Of a stretch of DNA of 64,000 nt, positions 52,964-61,715 are shown piece after piece. Each line of letters opens with the position of its first letter. Position 1 is the stretch's first letter. The translations under genes were made by a program, and so were the position numbers. The notes beneath the pieces are model-generated. The model ran no database searches, had not been told where the DNA came from, and worked only from the letters and a program-made list of their open reading frames with translations. The DNA comes from Microbacterium salitolerans (GTDB taxonomy: Bacteria > Actinomycetota > Actinomycetes > Actinomycetales > Microbacteriaceae): positions 461,716-525,715 of the forward strand of contig NZ_JAHKSH010000004.1 of assembly GCF_019720895.1 (NCBI RefSeq), read 5' to 3'.

Positions 52964-53304
52964 GGTGTGTGTCCTTCTCGGTTGGTCGTGTGGGTGTGCA
53001 TCGCGTCGATGCGGTGCTTGGCTTCGGTGGCGGCGCGGTCGATCTCGTGGTGCTGCCACTCGAGCGATGCGGCGAGCGCGCCGTTGATGGTGTCGGGTAG
53101 GCGGAGGCGGATGGCGTCACGGGGGTGCATGTAGATGACGGCGTCGCCGTAGATGACTTCACCGGGTGCGAGGTTCGGCGACTCGATGACGGGCCATCCG
53201 GCGAGTCCTGCGGCGAGCGGGAGAAGGGCGGTGCGGATCGTGTCGGTGAGGGACACGAGCGCGTCGCGGATGCCGCGGCCGGTGCGATAGGTGGCGGTGC
53301 TCAT
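52960..53304 (-). CDS. Hypothetical early protein
   Basis: 114 aa starting MSTATYRTGRGIRDALVSLT, with MHPRDAIRLRLPDTINGALA and a C-terminal helical His-rich part. Overlaps the P-loop gene upstream (ATGA). No family recognised. Confidence 0.5.
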   Translation of the reverse strand: MSTATYRTGRGIRDALVSLTDTIRTALLPLAAGLAGWPVIESPNLAPGEVIYGDAVIYMHPRDAIRLRLPDTINGALAASLEWQHHEIDRAATEAKHRIDAMHTHTTNREGHTP

Positions 53305-53591
53305 TGCTGTGTGCTCCTGGCTTCGGCGAGGGCGGTAGTGGTGGCGTGGTGTCCTCGCCGGCTGCGTGCTGACTGCAGGTGCTCGGTGATGGCGCGGCTG
53401 AGCGTGGTCCGTCCCCCGCGTCGTCCTCCGAGGACGTAGACCCGGTCGCCTCGGATCGCGGCGGCGACTATCTCGAGCTGCCAGGCCGTGAGGTCGGGGA
53501 TGACGTCGACGGCGAACACCACTTCCGGTGTTGCGAGTGACTGGCGACGGCGGCGGATCGCGCGGCCTGCTCGTCGCTTGTCTGACCTCAC
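53301..53591 (-). CDS. Small P-loop-like protein
   Basis: 96 aa from GTG 53591 (GTGA overlap). QLEIVAAAIRGDRVYVLGGR followed by RGGRTTLSRAI looks like the terminase/helicase Walker A region, but with Arg where the loop Lys should be (GGRRGGRTT). Possibly a degenerate nucleotide-binding remnant. Confidence 0.5.
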   Translation of the reverse strand: MRSDKRRAGRAIRRRRQSLATPEVVFAVDVIPDLTAWQLEIVAAAIRGDRVYVLGGRRGGRTTLSRAITEHLQSARSRRGHHATTTALAEARSTQQ

Positions 53592-54241
53592 GACGCACCC
53601 CCACGTGGGCGATCCATGGCCTCGTCGCTGGGGATGTGTGGTTCTTCGAACCACGCGACTCGACGGATCACGCGAAGGATGCCTACCCATGCGCTCCGGA
53701 TGCCCGAAGTGTAGGGAGTGAAGGGCATCAGGCCGGCCCACTTTTCAGCGTGCTCGACAACGTCGGCCATGCGTTCGAGAGCGTCAGCGCCGGCGAGGAC
53801 GTTCTCTCGGAACGCGTCGAGGCTCGGATCGTCGGCACCGGCCGAGTTGGCCGCCAACCTGAGCGAGTGCGCGCGGCCGCGAATCTCGGCGGGCGTCATG
53901 TCACTCATCGGTCCACCACCGCGATCGGGAACTCGTCGGGAGACGTCACGCCCCTCCTCTGCTCGGCGAAGTGCGATCGACTCGAGCACCTGTGAGATCG
54001 CCCGCTCGTAGCCGAGACCAACGCCCGAGAAGCCGAGTTGCATCGCGACCTTCCCCATCGACTCGATGAAGGCTCGGTCTCGCTCGTTGGCTGCGATGAG
54101 GGCGGGCAGGCGGTCGAGAGCGCCAGCACCCGCGCGGCAGGACGCCGCGTTGTTCTCCCAACCGTGCCGAGCGTTCACGTCCGCGACGGCCCTGAGTCGC
54201 ATTGCCTCTGCCCGCATCTCGTCGGGCGTCTGGTCACTCAT
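53588..54241 (-). CDS. Early protein with duplicated N-terminal domain
   Basis: 217 aa. Two copies of the same ~60-residue helical unit: MSDQTPDEMRAEAMRLRAVA ... ASCRAGAGALDRLPAL at the start and MSDMTPAEIRGRAHSLRLAA ... NVLAGADALERMADVV from about residue 112. A GGTGGACCG site precedes the internal Met, so this may be two ancestral genes now fused in one frame. Function unknown. Confidence 0.55.
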   Translation of the reverse strand: MSDQTPDEMRAEAMRLRAVADVNARHGWENNAASCRAGAGALDRLPALIAANERDRAFIESMGKVAMQLGFSGVGLGYERAISQVLESIALRRAEEGRDVSRRVPDRGGGPMSDMTPAEIRGRAHSLRLAANSAGADDPSLDAFRENVLAGADALERMADVVEHAEKWAGLMPFTPYTSGIRSAWVGILRVIRRVAWFEEPHIPSDEAMDRPRGGAS

Positions 54242-54590
54242 CGGTCTCGTCCCCTTCTTCGTCCGTGTCCTCGTCGTCAAACTCAGCGCTGTGGTGGTAG
54301 CAGCCACACAGCGGCCAGATCATCGAGCAGCTCGAGCACTGTGGGCCCTGGCCGTCCATGCCGAATACGGGGCGGGCAGTGAGCATCCCGAACCGGTTGA
54401 GCTTGTCCGCGAACCAATCGGACACGTCTCGCGCCTTCGCGTCATCGACAGCGACGCCGAGCAGGTCAGCGACTTCACGGATCAACTTCGACGAGGCCAC
54501 CGCACGGGGCGGCTTCGACATCGGGTTTCGAGAGCCCTGCCCGAGGAAGATCTCCTTGAACTCCTCCCCGTTCACCTCCGAGCGCGTCAT
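54234..54590 (-). CDS. Hypothetical early protein with cysteine cluster
   Basis: 118 aa starting MTRSEVNGEEFKEIFLGQGS. Middle helix with KARDVSDWFADKLNRFGML, then CSSCSMIWPLCGCYHH, a possible metal site, and an acidic C-terminal tail. Overlaps both neighbours. Confidence 0.5.
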   Translation of the reverse strand: MTRSEVNGEEFKEIFLGQGSRNPMSKPPRAVASSKLIREVADLLGVAVDDAKARDVSDWFADKLNRFGMLTARPVFGMDGQGPQCSSCSMIWPLCGCYHHSAEFDDEDTDEEGDETDE

Positions 54591-55672
54591 GCTGCGTCAT
54601 TCGCGAACCATGCGGCCAGCCCGCGGCGAGCGCGCTTGGCTCGGAGCTGTTCACGGAGTTCGCGGTTCTCGTTGTGGAGGGGTTGCAGCTTGCCGCTGAT
54701 GCGGGCGAAGTCGAGTCGTTCGCGGGCGAGGGCGCTGTCGAGGGCGGTGTTGTCGGCCTGCAGCTGTTGGATGCGGTCTTGTGCGGTCTCCCACTTCTCG
54801 AGTGCGAGGGCGACGCCGCGTGCGGTCGCTGCGTGGGCGGCTCGTTCGAGGTCGAGTGCTCGGGTGAGCTGGTCGCTTTCGGCTGTGGCTGCTTCGAGGC
54901 GCTGGTGGTAGCGGTCGAGCTCGGCGAGGAGGCCGTCGACGTCGTCGGATGCGATGACGGTCGCCCATTCGGGGCGGTCGTTCGACGTGTTCTTGGTGGT
55001 GTCGAGCCGTGTGGCTGCAGTGAGGATGCCTGCGACGGATTCGAGGTCTTCGGCTTCGGTCGTGTCGGACTCGGCGGCCGCGGCGCGCGCGGTGCCGTCG
55101 GGGTCGTCCGGTGTGGCGCGGAGGTCTTCGGGTGCCGGCGTCTCGGCTGCGGAGGGGGCGGGTGCCGCGGTGTGGGTCTCGATGTAGTGCTCGCGGATCG
55201 CATCCTTCACGCGGCCGCGGGGTGCGACGTCGTAGCCGCGTTCGATCGCCCACGCGCGGATGGTCTTGTTCGACGCGTTGCGCGGGTCCGTCGAGTCGAT
55301 ACCGAAGTCCTCGGGCACGAGCGTCTCGACGTCGCTGCCGGCCTCGCTGTCGGCGGCGTGCTCGTCGTGCTCGTCGTCGAGTTCAGGGACGACAGGCGCC
55401 GGGGTCGACGCTGCAGGCTTCGTGCGCTTCTTCGGCTTCGGGATGACCCGTTCGCTCTCGAGCTCGAGCTCGGCGGCGATCTCCGTCGGCGACATGCCGC
55501 GGCCGCGGAGCGTCCGGTATCGGTAGTTCCCCGCCGCGAAGCGCTTCGCCCTCGTGCACGTGAGGCCGTGCCCGGCGCCGGCGGGGCACCCGCCGTTCGA
55601 CCGGCAGCCCCGCTCGTACCCCTCGGGTGTGCCGTGCTCGATCGTTTCGTCGAGGATGATGTTGCTGCTCAT
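54587..55672 (-). CDS. Lsr2-like DNA-binding protein with coiled coil
   Basis: 361 aa. N-terminal GTPEGYERGCRSNGGCPAGA and the HGLTCTRAKR region carries a CxxxxxC-type element shared by many actinophage proteins. Residues ~125-165 hold NKTIRAWAIERGYDVAPRGR followed by VKDAIREHY, matching the C-terminal DNA-binding domain of Lsr2 (the R-G-R AT-minor-groove clamp). A long coiled coil (LLAELDRYHQRLEAATAESD onward) could multimerise. May silence or counter host Lsr2. Confidence 0.68.
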   Translation of the reverse strand: MSSNIILDETIEHGTPEGYERGCRSNGGCPAGAGHGLTCTRAKRFAAGNYRYRTLRGRGMSPTEIAAELELESERVIPKPKKRTKPAASTPAPVVPELDDEHDEHAADSEAGSDVETLVPEDFGIDSTDPRNASNKTIRAWAIERGYDVAPRGRVKDAIREHYIETHTAAPAPSAAETPAPEDLRATPDDPDGTARAAAAESDTTEAEDLESVAGILTAATRLDTTKNTSNDRPEWATVIASDDVDGLLAELDRYHQRLEAATAESDQLTRALDLERAAHAATARGVALALEKWETAQDRIQQLQADNTALDSALARERLDFARISGKLQPLHNENRELREQLRAKRARRGLAAWFANDAA

Positions 55673-55674
55673 GG

Positions 55675-55908
55675 TCAGATTCCCTTCTTCGGGAGGCGGT
55701 CGATGGTCGTGCGCCACCAGACGCTGCTCGAGACGGCGTTCGCGGCCTCGAGCTCCACAGCGCCGGTCGACGTGTTGAGGGTGCGGATGATCCACCGCAG
55801 ACCGGACACGGGGTCCGTCCACGCGTCGCCGAGCCGCCACACGATGGACTTGGGGCGCGGCGCCGGCGAGCGCAGCGGGCGTGTGGTCATGAGGGAGGTG
55901 TCGGTCAT
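55675..55908 (-). CDS. Hypothetical early protein
   Basis: 77 aa, basic; starts MTDTSLMTTRPLRSPAPRPK and contains VWRLGDAWTDPVSGLRWIIR. ATGA overlap with the upstream gene. No family recognised. Confidence 0.5.
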   Translation of the reverse strand: MTDTSLMTTRPLRSPAPRPKSIVWRLGDAWTDPVSGLRWIIRTLNTSTGAVELEAANAVSSSVWWRTTIDRLPKKGI

Positions 55909-56057
55909 CGGTGGTTCCCGTCTGCTCGTGAGGCGGCGTGACAGTCGGGGCAGGTCACGTCAGGCCATCGGGTCGTGCTGTCGTTGCGGCTCGCCTTGCG
56001 GCCGCAGTAGGCGCGTCCCTGGGTGCGAGAGCGGCCGTGGAGGGTGGCGGAGCTCAT
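55905..56057 (-). CDS. Small zinc-ribbon protein
   Basis: 50 aa starting MSSATLHGRSRTQGRAYCGR. A YCGRKA knuckle and CPDCH near the end make a short zinc ribbon. The gene overlaps both neighbours by a few bases, supporting translation. Confidence 0.5.
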   Translation of the reverse strand: MSSATLHGRSRTQGRAYCGRKASRNDSTTRWPDVTCPDCHAASRADGNHR

Positions 56058-56383
56058 GCCGCACCGGGGGTCTTCTCGCCGACTGCGGCGAGCGCTTCGG
56101 CGAGGGCCGGCCATGCCTGCTCGACGGCGACCTGGCTGCGCGTGTCGAGGCCGCGCCATGCGAACACCAGGGCATCACCGAGGTCGGCGATCTCCTGTGT
56201 GAGGTTCGGGTGCGCGATGGGCGCGGCCCACTCTGCTTGGACCATGAGTCGCAACCCGCCCGGCTGCTCGACGAGGATGGTGGGCTCATCCGAGTAGGCG
56301 AGGGCGACACCGATGATGCGTGCTGACTCGATGTCCGGGTTCTTGACGACGACCGCCTTGCCGACGAGCTCGCGACCGTTCAT
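56054..56383 (-). CDS. Hypothetical early protein
   Basis: 109 aa starting MNGRELVGKAVVVKNPDIES. Strand-rich N-terminal half, helical C-terminus (AVEQAWPALAEALAAVGEK). ATGA overlap with the ParB-like gene. No family recognised. Confidence 0.5.
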   Translation of the reverse strand: MNGRELVGKAVVVKNPDIESARIIGVALAYSDEPTILVEQPGGLRLMVQAEWAAPIAHPNLTQEIADLGDALVFAWRGLDTRSQVAVEQAWPALAEALAAVGEKTPGAA

Positions 56384-57900
56384 GCCTGCACCTCTGCATC
56401 CGTCTCGTCGTCGGCCTGGGCGGCGGCGATGCGCTGCTCGGCGTCCGTGACGATCGCGAGCTCGACGTCGGCGAGCTGGTAGCCCCAGTCGCGGAGCTGC
56501 ATCAGGTAGCGGGCCGTGCGGGGGTCCTGACCGAAGCCGTCGGCCTTCTCCTCGCCGACGACGTCCTCGGTCTGCGCGATCGCCACGGCGAGCGCGACCC
56601 GGACCGGGTCCGCGTTGTGGAGGTCGGTCTCGAAGGCGAGCTGTCCGGGGGCGACGATGTGATGTCCGGTGATCGGGTCGACCGGGTAGTGGCCTGTCTC
56701 CGGGATGTCGTCGGTGCGGAGGAAGTCGAGGGCGAGGTATTCGCCCTTGTCGTGGTGCCGGAGGTGTCCGATCGCGCCGAGGAGAGCCCCGGCGACGTAC
56801 CGCTGGTGAGTCTTGTCGTGCTTCGCGCCTCGGGCGAGGAGCGTGTCGCGGATCCATTCGCGGCGGACGACGGTCGCGGCGCGCATCGCCGCCTTCGCCT
56901 CACGCTTGGTCCGTTTCCGCTCCCGCTCGGCTTCCTTCTCCTCGTCCGTGACCGCGACCGGCGTGGAACTGTAGGTGTACCGCTGCGCGAGGCCCTGCTT
57001 CTTCCAGCCGTTCACGTACCAGTCGATGGTGTAGCCGCGGTCGGCATCGCCTCGGTGGCCCTGCCGGATCCAACCGAACAGCTGCTCGAGGCCGGCGAGG
57101 TCGGACAGCTCGAGCGCCTTCCTGTCCGGGTCGTCCGCGCGGCACAGATGCGCGAAGAGCTCCGCGCGGGGTGCGAGCTCGTCGCGCTCCGCCCAACTCG
57201 TGAGCGGCGTCGCACCAGCCTCTAAGACGTCGGCCTTGAGGCGGTCGATCACCTCCTGGTCGAGACGGTCCTCGCGGATCCGCTGAGCGACGTGCTCGAG
57301 CTGCGCCGGGTCCTTCTCCGCCTGCTCGGTGAGCTGCTCGACCGCGTCGGCATCGCCGTCGAACTCGGCGATCACTGCTGCGTGCTCGAGGGTGAGCGTG
57401 TACGCCGACGCGGCCGCGGCCGCGCTCTCGCTGCCGGCGACCCGGAGAGCCGACGTGACCTTCTGCTTCGTACTGTTCGTCTTCCGAGCGATCTGGTCCT
57501 CGCTCACACCGAATAGCGCCAGCTGCTGGTACGCGGCCGCCGTCTCGTGCGAGGCAAGCTCGGCACGCTGCTCGTTCTCGCGCAGCTGGGTGAGGATCCG
57601 CAGCTCCTCCGCACGGTCGCCCTCCGCTGTGGCCTTCGGCTTGATGACGACGGGAACGAGGGACCAGCCGATCTCGAGCGCAGCGGACGTGCGGCGCTGA
57701 CCGGTCGTGATGTGCACGTGGCCGTCGTCGTCACGCCAGCCGACGGGGTACTGCTCGAAGCCGTGCTGACGGATCGACGAGATGAAGCTCTTGTCGAGGC
57801 GGATGTCGGTGCGGACGTTCGGATCGATGACGAGATCCGCGGCCGGGATCTTCACGACCTCGCCGATGTCGGCGGTCTCGGGATCGTAGGTGATGGCCAT
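56380..57900 (-). CDS. ParB-like nuclease/partition-domain protein
   Basis: 506 aa. The N-terminal ParB/Srx domain has VKIPAADLVIDPNVRTDIRL, SFISSIRQHGFEQYPVG and ITTGQRRTSAALEIGW (GxRR motif, CTP-binding in ParB), followed by an HTH-like ALFGVSEDQIARKTNSTKQK. The large C-terminal part is phage-specific. May act in replication, partition or transcription control; the catalytic role is not known. Confidence 0.75.
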   Translation of the reverse strand: MAITYDPETADIGEVVKIPAADLVIDPNVRTDIRLDKSFISSIRQHGFEQYPVGWRDDDGHVHITTGQRRTSAALEIGWSLVPVVIKPKATAEGDRAEELRILTQLRENEQRAELASHETAAAYQQLALFGVSEDQIARKTNSTKQKVTSALRVAGSESAAAAASAYTLTLEHAAVIAEFDGDADAVEQLTEQAEKDPAQLEHVAQRIREDRLDQEVIDRLKADVLEAGATPLTSWAERDELAPRAELFAHLCRADDPDRKALELSDLAGLEQLFGWIRQGHRGDADRGYTIDWYVNGWKKQGLAQRYTYSSTPVAVTDEEKEAERERKRTKREAKAAMRAATVVRREWIRDTLLARGAKHDKTHQRYVAGALLGAIGHLRHHDKGEYLALDFLRTDDIPETGHYPVDPITGHHIVAPGQLAFETDLHNADPVRVALAVAIAQTEDVVGEEKADGFGQDPRTARYLMQLRDWGYQLADVELAIVTDAEQRIAAAQADDETDAEVQA

Positions 57901-57936
57901 GCGAAGGGTCCTTCCGGGTGGGTCAGGTGAAGTGAG

Positions 57937-58245
57937 TCAGTCGCGGCGGAGTAGCGGAGCCCGCGACTCGAGGTTCCGCCGGCGCCGCTCGCGCAGCTGA
58001 CGGGTGAGGATCGGTGCGTACTCGGCCGCGGCGTCGGTGTCGATCGCGCGGCCGAGGAGCATGTAGTAGCGGGCCGGGTCCATCTGCAGCTCGGCGCGGA
58101 TCTCGACCTCCTTGTGCGAGTCCTGCCGCGGGTGCGCCGCCTCGAAGTCGAGGAGGTCCGCGACGGCCTGCTCGGTAGACGCCCACGGCGTGGCGGGCGC
58201 CGGCGCGTGCCCGCACAGCGGCTCCGTGTCCTCACGGCCGGTCAT
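57937..58245 (-). CDS. DUF3263-like protein
   Basis: 102 aa. EQAVADLLDFEAAHPRQDSH, KEVEIRAELQMDPARYYMLL and the AAEYAPILTRQLRERRRRN end fit the DUF3263 family, small HTH-like proteins widespread in actinophages. Function unknown. Confidence 0.65.
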   Translation of the reverse strand: MTGREDTEPLCGHAPAPATPWASTEQAVADLLDFEAAHPRQDSHKEVEIRAELQMDPARYYMLLGRAIDTDAAAEYAPILTRQLRERRRRNLESRAPLLRRD

Positions 58246-58784
58246 GAAGCGGCTCCCTCGCGCATGCGCGGGCAGAGCGGCTGGTGTGCAGCGCGGGCGA
58301 GCGTCGCGAGCTCGGTGATCAAGTCCGTCTGTCCCCCGTCGACGCGGTCGTCGCGGATCCACGGGCGCAGGAGGGCGAGCACAGTGTCGCGGTCGCCGTT
58401 CGCCTCCGCCGCGCACAGCTGCGCCGCCACGACCTGCGCGCGAGGCGCGCCCTCCGGGTACTCCGCCCGGAACGCGTCGTCCTCGGTCTCGACCGCCGGG
58501 AGGTCGAAGAGCTTGCGCCACCAAGGGCGAGACGCCTCACGGTCGTGGTGGCGCTTCTCCCGCTGATCCGTGGCAGTGACCTGCACGAGCACGGCGACCA
58601 GCGCCTCGAACTGGAATCGCGACTCCGGTTCGATCGCACGTCGGGCAGCCACGGCCTCGGCGTAGGTGGTCGCATGGAGGACATCCGCGAGGCCGGCGCC
58701 CTCCAGCAGCCAGTGCATGTATGCGGCCGTGCGCAGTGCCTCGATCGCTGTGTCGGCGTCGGGCTCGTGGTCATGGTGGAACAT
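58242..58784 (-). CDS. Hypothetical early protein
   Basis: 180 aa, starts MFHHDHEPDADTAIEALRTA. Helical, acidic, with AVLVQVTATDQREKRHHDRE. Start overlaps the RusA stop (TGATG). No family recognised. Confidence 0.5.
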   Translation of the reverse strand: MFHHDHEPDADTAIEALRTAAYMHWLLEGAGLADVLHATTYAEAVAARRAIEPESRFQFEALVAVLVQVTATDQREKRHHDREASRPWWRKLFDLPAVETEDDAFRAEYPEGAPRAQVVAAQLCAAEANGDRDTVLALLRPWIRDDRVDGGQTDLITELATLARAAHQPLCPRMREGAAS

Positions 58785-59239
58785 CAGCGGTCCTCCTGTG
58801 TGAGGCGGGTGACGGTGAGGGTGAAGCACGGGGTCGTGACCGGGGCCTCGGGCGTCGAGGGGATGTGGCGGATCTCTCCGCGGGGCTTGACCATCAGCTC
58901 GGGGCGGTCGTCCTCGACGACCTCGGCGCGGACGAGTCCGTCGAACATGCGCTTCTCGAGGCGCCCGAGGTTGTCGGGGTCGCGGACGTGCTTCGTCGCG
59001 ACCCACCAGGTCACCAGCGCCCGGCAGCGGTCCATCTCCGGGATGCGTGCGGCCATCGCCTGCACGTAGACCTGGTTCCGGACCCGGCGCTCCTCGGCGG
59101 CCTTCGCCTGCCAGCGGTTCCCGCGCCCGCCATTCATCGGTAGCGGGTTCGTCGGCCACGCGAACCGGAGGATCCACGTGTCGGCGTCCGGGTGGGCGTG
59201 TCCGCGGACCTCGAGGTCCGTCGGTGTGCGGCGCTTCAT
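58784..59239 (-). CDS. rusA: RusA-like Holliday junction resolvase
   Basis: 151 aa. NPLPMNGGRGNRWQAKAAEE and the DPDNLGRLEKRMFDGLVRAE segment followed by VVEDDRPELM contain the three conserved Asp groups of RusA. It would cut four-way junctions before packaging. ATG 59239 chosen behind GAGGAAG; a longer frame to 59317 has no site. Confidence 0.85.
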   Translation of the reverse strand: MKRRTPTDLEVRGHAHPDADTWILRFAWPTNPLPMNGGRGNRWQAKAAEERRVRNQVYVQAMAARIPEMDRCRALVTWWVATKHVRDPDNLGRLEKRMFDGLVRAEVVEDDRPELMVKPRGEIRHIPSTPEAPVTTPCFTLTVTRLTQEDR

Positions 59240-59328
59240 CGGAGGTTCTTCCTCGCCTGAGCAGCCGCGTAGACGACGGCCTTGGCGTGCTGGCCCGGGC
59301 CGAAGTGCCGTCCCCATCCACGAGTCAC

Positions 59329-59664
59329 CTAGTCGGGCTGGATGCCGCGGGCCGGGACCGGCTCAGCGATCCACACCCACCGGATCGCCGACTGTCCGGA
59401 TACGAGCACCTTGCGGCGCACTCGCCATGCCCCCGTCGACAGGCCCGTGTCGTCATGCAGTCGGGACATGCGGCGAGCGCGGTATCGGTCGCCGATGACG
59501 ATCACGTAGCCGTCGTCGCAGCGCACGATGGCCTGCCCGTCGTCGGTGACTCCGGTCACCACGCCGAGCTCGCCGAATCGTTCGACGGGCGCGCGCGTCG
59601 TGGCCTCGTAGACGCGGACGGAGTCGCCCGGGATCAGCGGGCGTACAAGGTCGCGGGCGTTCAT
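59329..59664 (-). CDS. Hypothetical early protein
   Basis: 111 aa, strand-rich; starts MNARDLVRPLIPGDSVRVYE and looks like a small SH3-like barrel (VVTGVTDDGQAIVRCDDGYV). ATGA overlap with the large HTH gene. Ninety bases without a gene separate it from RusA. Confidence 0.5.
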   Translation of the reverse strand: MNARDLVRPLIPGDSVRVYEATTRAPVERFGELGVVTGVTDDGQAIVRCDDGYVIVIGDRYRARRMSRLHDDTGLSTGAWRVRRKVLVSGQSAIRWVWIAEPVPARGIQPD

Positions 59665-60815
59665 GCTGTGGCCTTCTCTCGAATCGTGGCGAGGTCGTGT
59701 GCGGGCAGACCGAGCTCTTGGCGGTCGCGGAGGACAGTGCGGTCGGTGCGGTGGAGGAGCTGGGCGATGCGCCGGTCGCTGCAGCGCAGCGCGTGGAGCC
59801 GGCGGACGGCCTCGAGCCGTTCCGGCTTCGACAGGCGCACCTGCTCGCCGGCACAGGCGAGCTCGATAGCCACCTCGTCGAGCACCGGCTCGTCGCCGTC
59901 CGTCGGCTCCACGCGGTCGGGTACGACCGGCGGCTCCGCGTCCGTGTCTGGGTCATCCCAGGCGAGCGGCGGCAACCACCGGCGCTCACGTGCGAGGCGA
60001 CGTGCTCGCGAGTAGGCGGCCGCGTCGTGCCACGCCGCGCGGGGCGGAGCGATGTTCCACAGCTCGTCGTAGGCGGCAGCGACCGCGCGGTGGGTAGCGA
60101 CTGATACGCGGTCGCAGGTCATGACGCGCGTCATGTTCGTCGGTGACAGGCCCACCCGAGGCGCGATGCGCTGCGGTGACCAGCCGAGCGTCACCAGCGC
60201 CTGCAGGCGGCGGCGCGTTCCGAGCGCAGGAACCGACGCCGAGGGTGCGAGGGCGTCGAGGTCGGGCTTCACCGCAAGGATGCGTTCTGCGGTCTCGCGC
60301 TTCACGCGCTTGACGTGCTCGCCCTTCCGCGGGCCCGCGTCCTGCCGGCCATAGACGAGGTTCCGGACGACGGTCACGCTGACGTCCGCCAGGCGAGCGA
60401 CGCGCTTGTAGCCGATGCCGAACTCGCCGAGCAGCTCGACGTGCTCGCGCGCCGGATCCGCGTCGACGAGGCCCGTGTCCCACCGGCCGAACGCGACCTG
60501 ACGGCGACGGAGCAGCTCGACCTCGCTGCGGTGCTCGCGGCACGCGTCGCAGCGGCACTTGTGCTGGATGTAGCAGACCGTCGTGTCGGCGTGGGCGTGC
60601 TCCGGCGGGCAGATGAGTCCGGGCTTGCGACTGCGCGGCTGCGGCACGAACTCGTCGAGACGGCCGGCCTTCCACATGGCCTGGTAGTGGCGATGGCAGA
60701 GGCCGCGCGTCTTCGGCTTTGCAGGACAGCCGTCGAGCAGGCAGATTGCCGGCGCGTCCTGGCCGGCGTAGAGAGCCGCTCCGGGCTTCATCTCGGTGGG
60801 TGAGGGGACGTTCAT
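59661..60815 (-). CDS. HTH and cysteine-motif DNA-binding protein
   Basis: 384 aa from ATG 60815. CLLDGCPAKPKTRGLCHRHY and CRCDACREHRSE are cysteine knuckles, and the middle holds HTH segments (GYKRVARLADVSVTVVRNLV, ALVTLGWSPQRIAPRVGLSP) plus a final LHRTDRTVLRDRQELG. The design resembles actinophage regulatory proteins with several HTHs. Function unknown. Confidence 0.6.
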   Translation of the reverse strand: MNVPSPTEMKPGAALYAGQDAPAICLLDGCPAKPKTRGLCHRHYQAMWKAGRLDEFVPQPRSRKPGLICPPEHAHADTTVCYIQHKCRCDACREHRSEVELLRRRQVAFGRWDTGLVDADPAREHVELLGEFGIGYKRVARLADVSVTVVRNLVYGRQDAGPRKGEHVKRVKRETAERILAVKPDLDALAPSASVPALGTRRRLQALVTLGWSPQRIAPRVGLSPTNMTRVMTCDRVSVATHRAVAAAYDELWNIAPPRAAWHDAAAYSRARRLARERRWLPPLAWDDPDTDAEPPVVPDRVEPTDGDEPVLDEVAIELACAGEQVRLSKPERLEAVRRLHALRCSDRRIAQLLHRTDRTVLRDRQELGLPAHDLATIREKATA

Positions 60816-60832
60816 GGTGGATCCTTCGTGGG

Positions 60833-61498
60833 TCAGTCGAAGAGGGGCCGGAGCGTGTCCGGCGCTGCGGGGATCGGCTCGGGCGTCAGCTCGTCGCGGA
60901 GCTGCTCGAGTCCGGAAGGGGTGATGTAGATCTGGCCGTACAGGGCGCGGCCGCGGCGGGACGGGTCCGGGTGCGGGATCCGGCGAACCGTCACCCACCC
61001 ACGCGAGCGCGACATCGTCGTCGGCGCCCACGCGTCATCGATGCGCTCGATCCAGCCGTGGTGCTCGAGGTACGCGAACAGACGGTCGCGTCCCATCGAG
61101 ATCTCCGGGTGGCGGTCAAGGTGACGGGCGGCGGATGCCACCGGGTACGCGCCCACGAACGACACGTCGCCGCGGGCAGCCTCAACCACGCGCGGCTCGA
61201 GGAGATTCGGGAGCTCGACATTCAGCCACGCGAGGAACTGGCGAGGCGTCTCGCGGCCGGCGTGCTCGTTGACCTTCGCGACGGCCGCATCGAGCGTGTA
61301 GAACGGCACGCCATCGAGGTCAGCGGGCCACTCGTCGCCGACGATCGTCTCGCCGGAGGACCAAGCGGGCACGTCGGCGAGCTGCTCGAGCTGGTCGGCG
61401 CGGAGGTAGACGTAGTCGCCGTCGACGACGATCGAGAGGTCTCCGTGGGAGATCCAGCGGGCGATGATCCGGACGGGCTCTTGCAGAAGGGTGTTCAT
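60833..61498 (-). CDS. Phage antirepressor-like protein (KilAC type)
   Basis: 221 aa. The C-terminal ~110 residues (SAARHLDRHPEISMGRDRLF, AYLEHHGWIERIDDAW, TTMSRSRGWVTVRRIP, YGQIYITPSGLEQLRDEL) follow the KilAC domain of phage antirepressors; the N-terminal half is unique. It lies two genes after the Cro-like gene and would help switch the phage from lysogeny to lysis. Confidence 0.72.
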   Translation of the reverse strand: MNTLLQEPVRIIARWISHGDLSIVVDGDYVYLRADQLEQLADVPAWSSGETIVGDEWPADLDGVPFYTLDAAVAKVNEHAGRETPRQFLAWLNVELPNLLEPRVVEAARGDVSFVGAYPVASAARHLDRHPEISMGRDRLFAYLEHHGWIERIDDAWAPTTMSRSRGWVTVRRIPHPDPSRRGRALYGQIYITPSGLEQLRDELTPEPIPAAPDTLRPLFD

Positions 61499-61538
61499 GA
61501 CGGGGTCCTTCGACGCAGAGGGAGAGGGGGCGCTCGAG

Positions 61539-61715
61539 TCAGGAGCGGGGGTCTTCGCGAGACCACGTCTCGCGGGAGAAGAGACCGAACGTCGCCAGCA
61601 GCAGTAGCGCGGCGATGAGCCCGAGCAGCCACGCGCCGTCGTAGCGACCAGTGGCCGCGGACGCGGCGAGCGCGACCAGGCCGATGAGCGCGAGGGCGAG
61701 GCGGAAGATCGTCAC
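61539..61715 (-). CDS. Small two-helix membrane protein of the early operon
   Basis: 58 aa from GTG 61715: hydrophobic segments MTIFRLALALIGLVALAASA and WLLGLIAALLLLATFGLF, then a charged tail. Overlaps the Cro-like stop (GTGA), so it is translated with it. Could be a superinfection or lysogeny-state membrane factor; unknown. Confidence 0.6.
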   Translation of the reverse strand: MTIFRLALALIGLVALAASAATGRYDGAWLLGLIAALLLLATFGLFSRETWSREDPRS

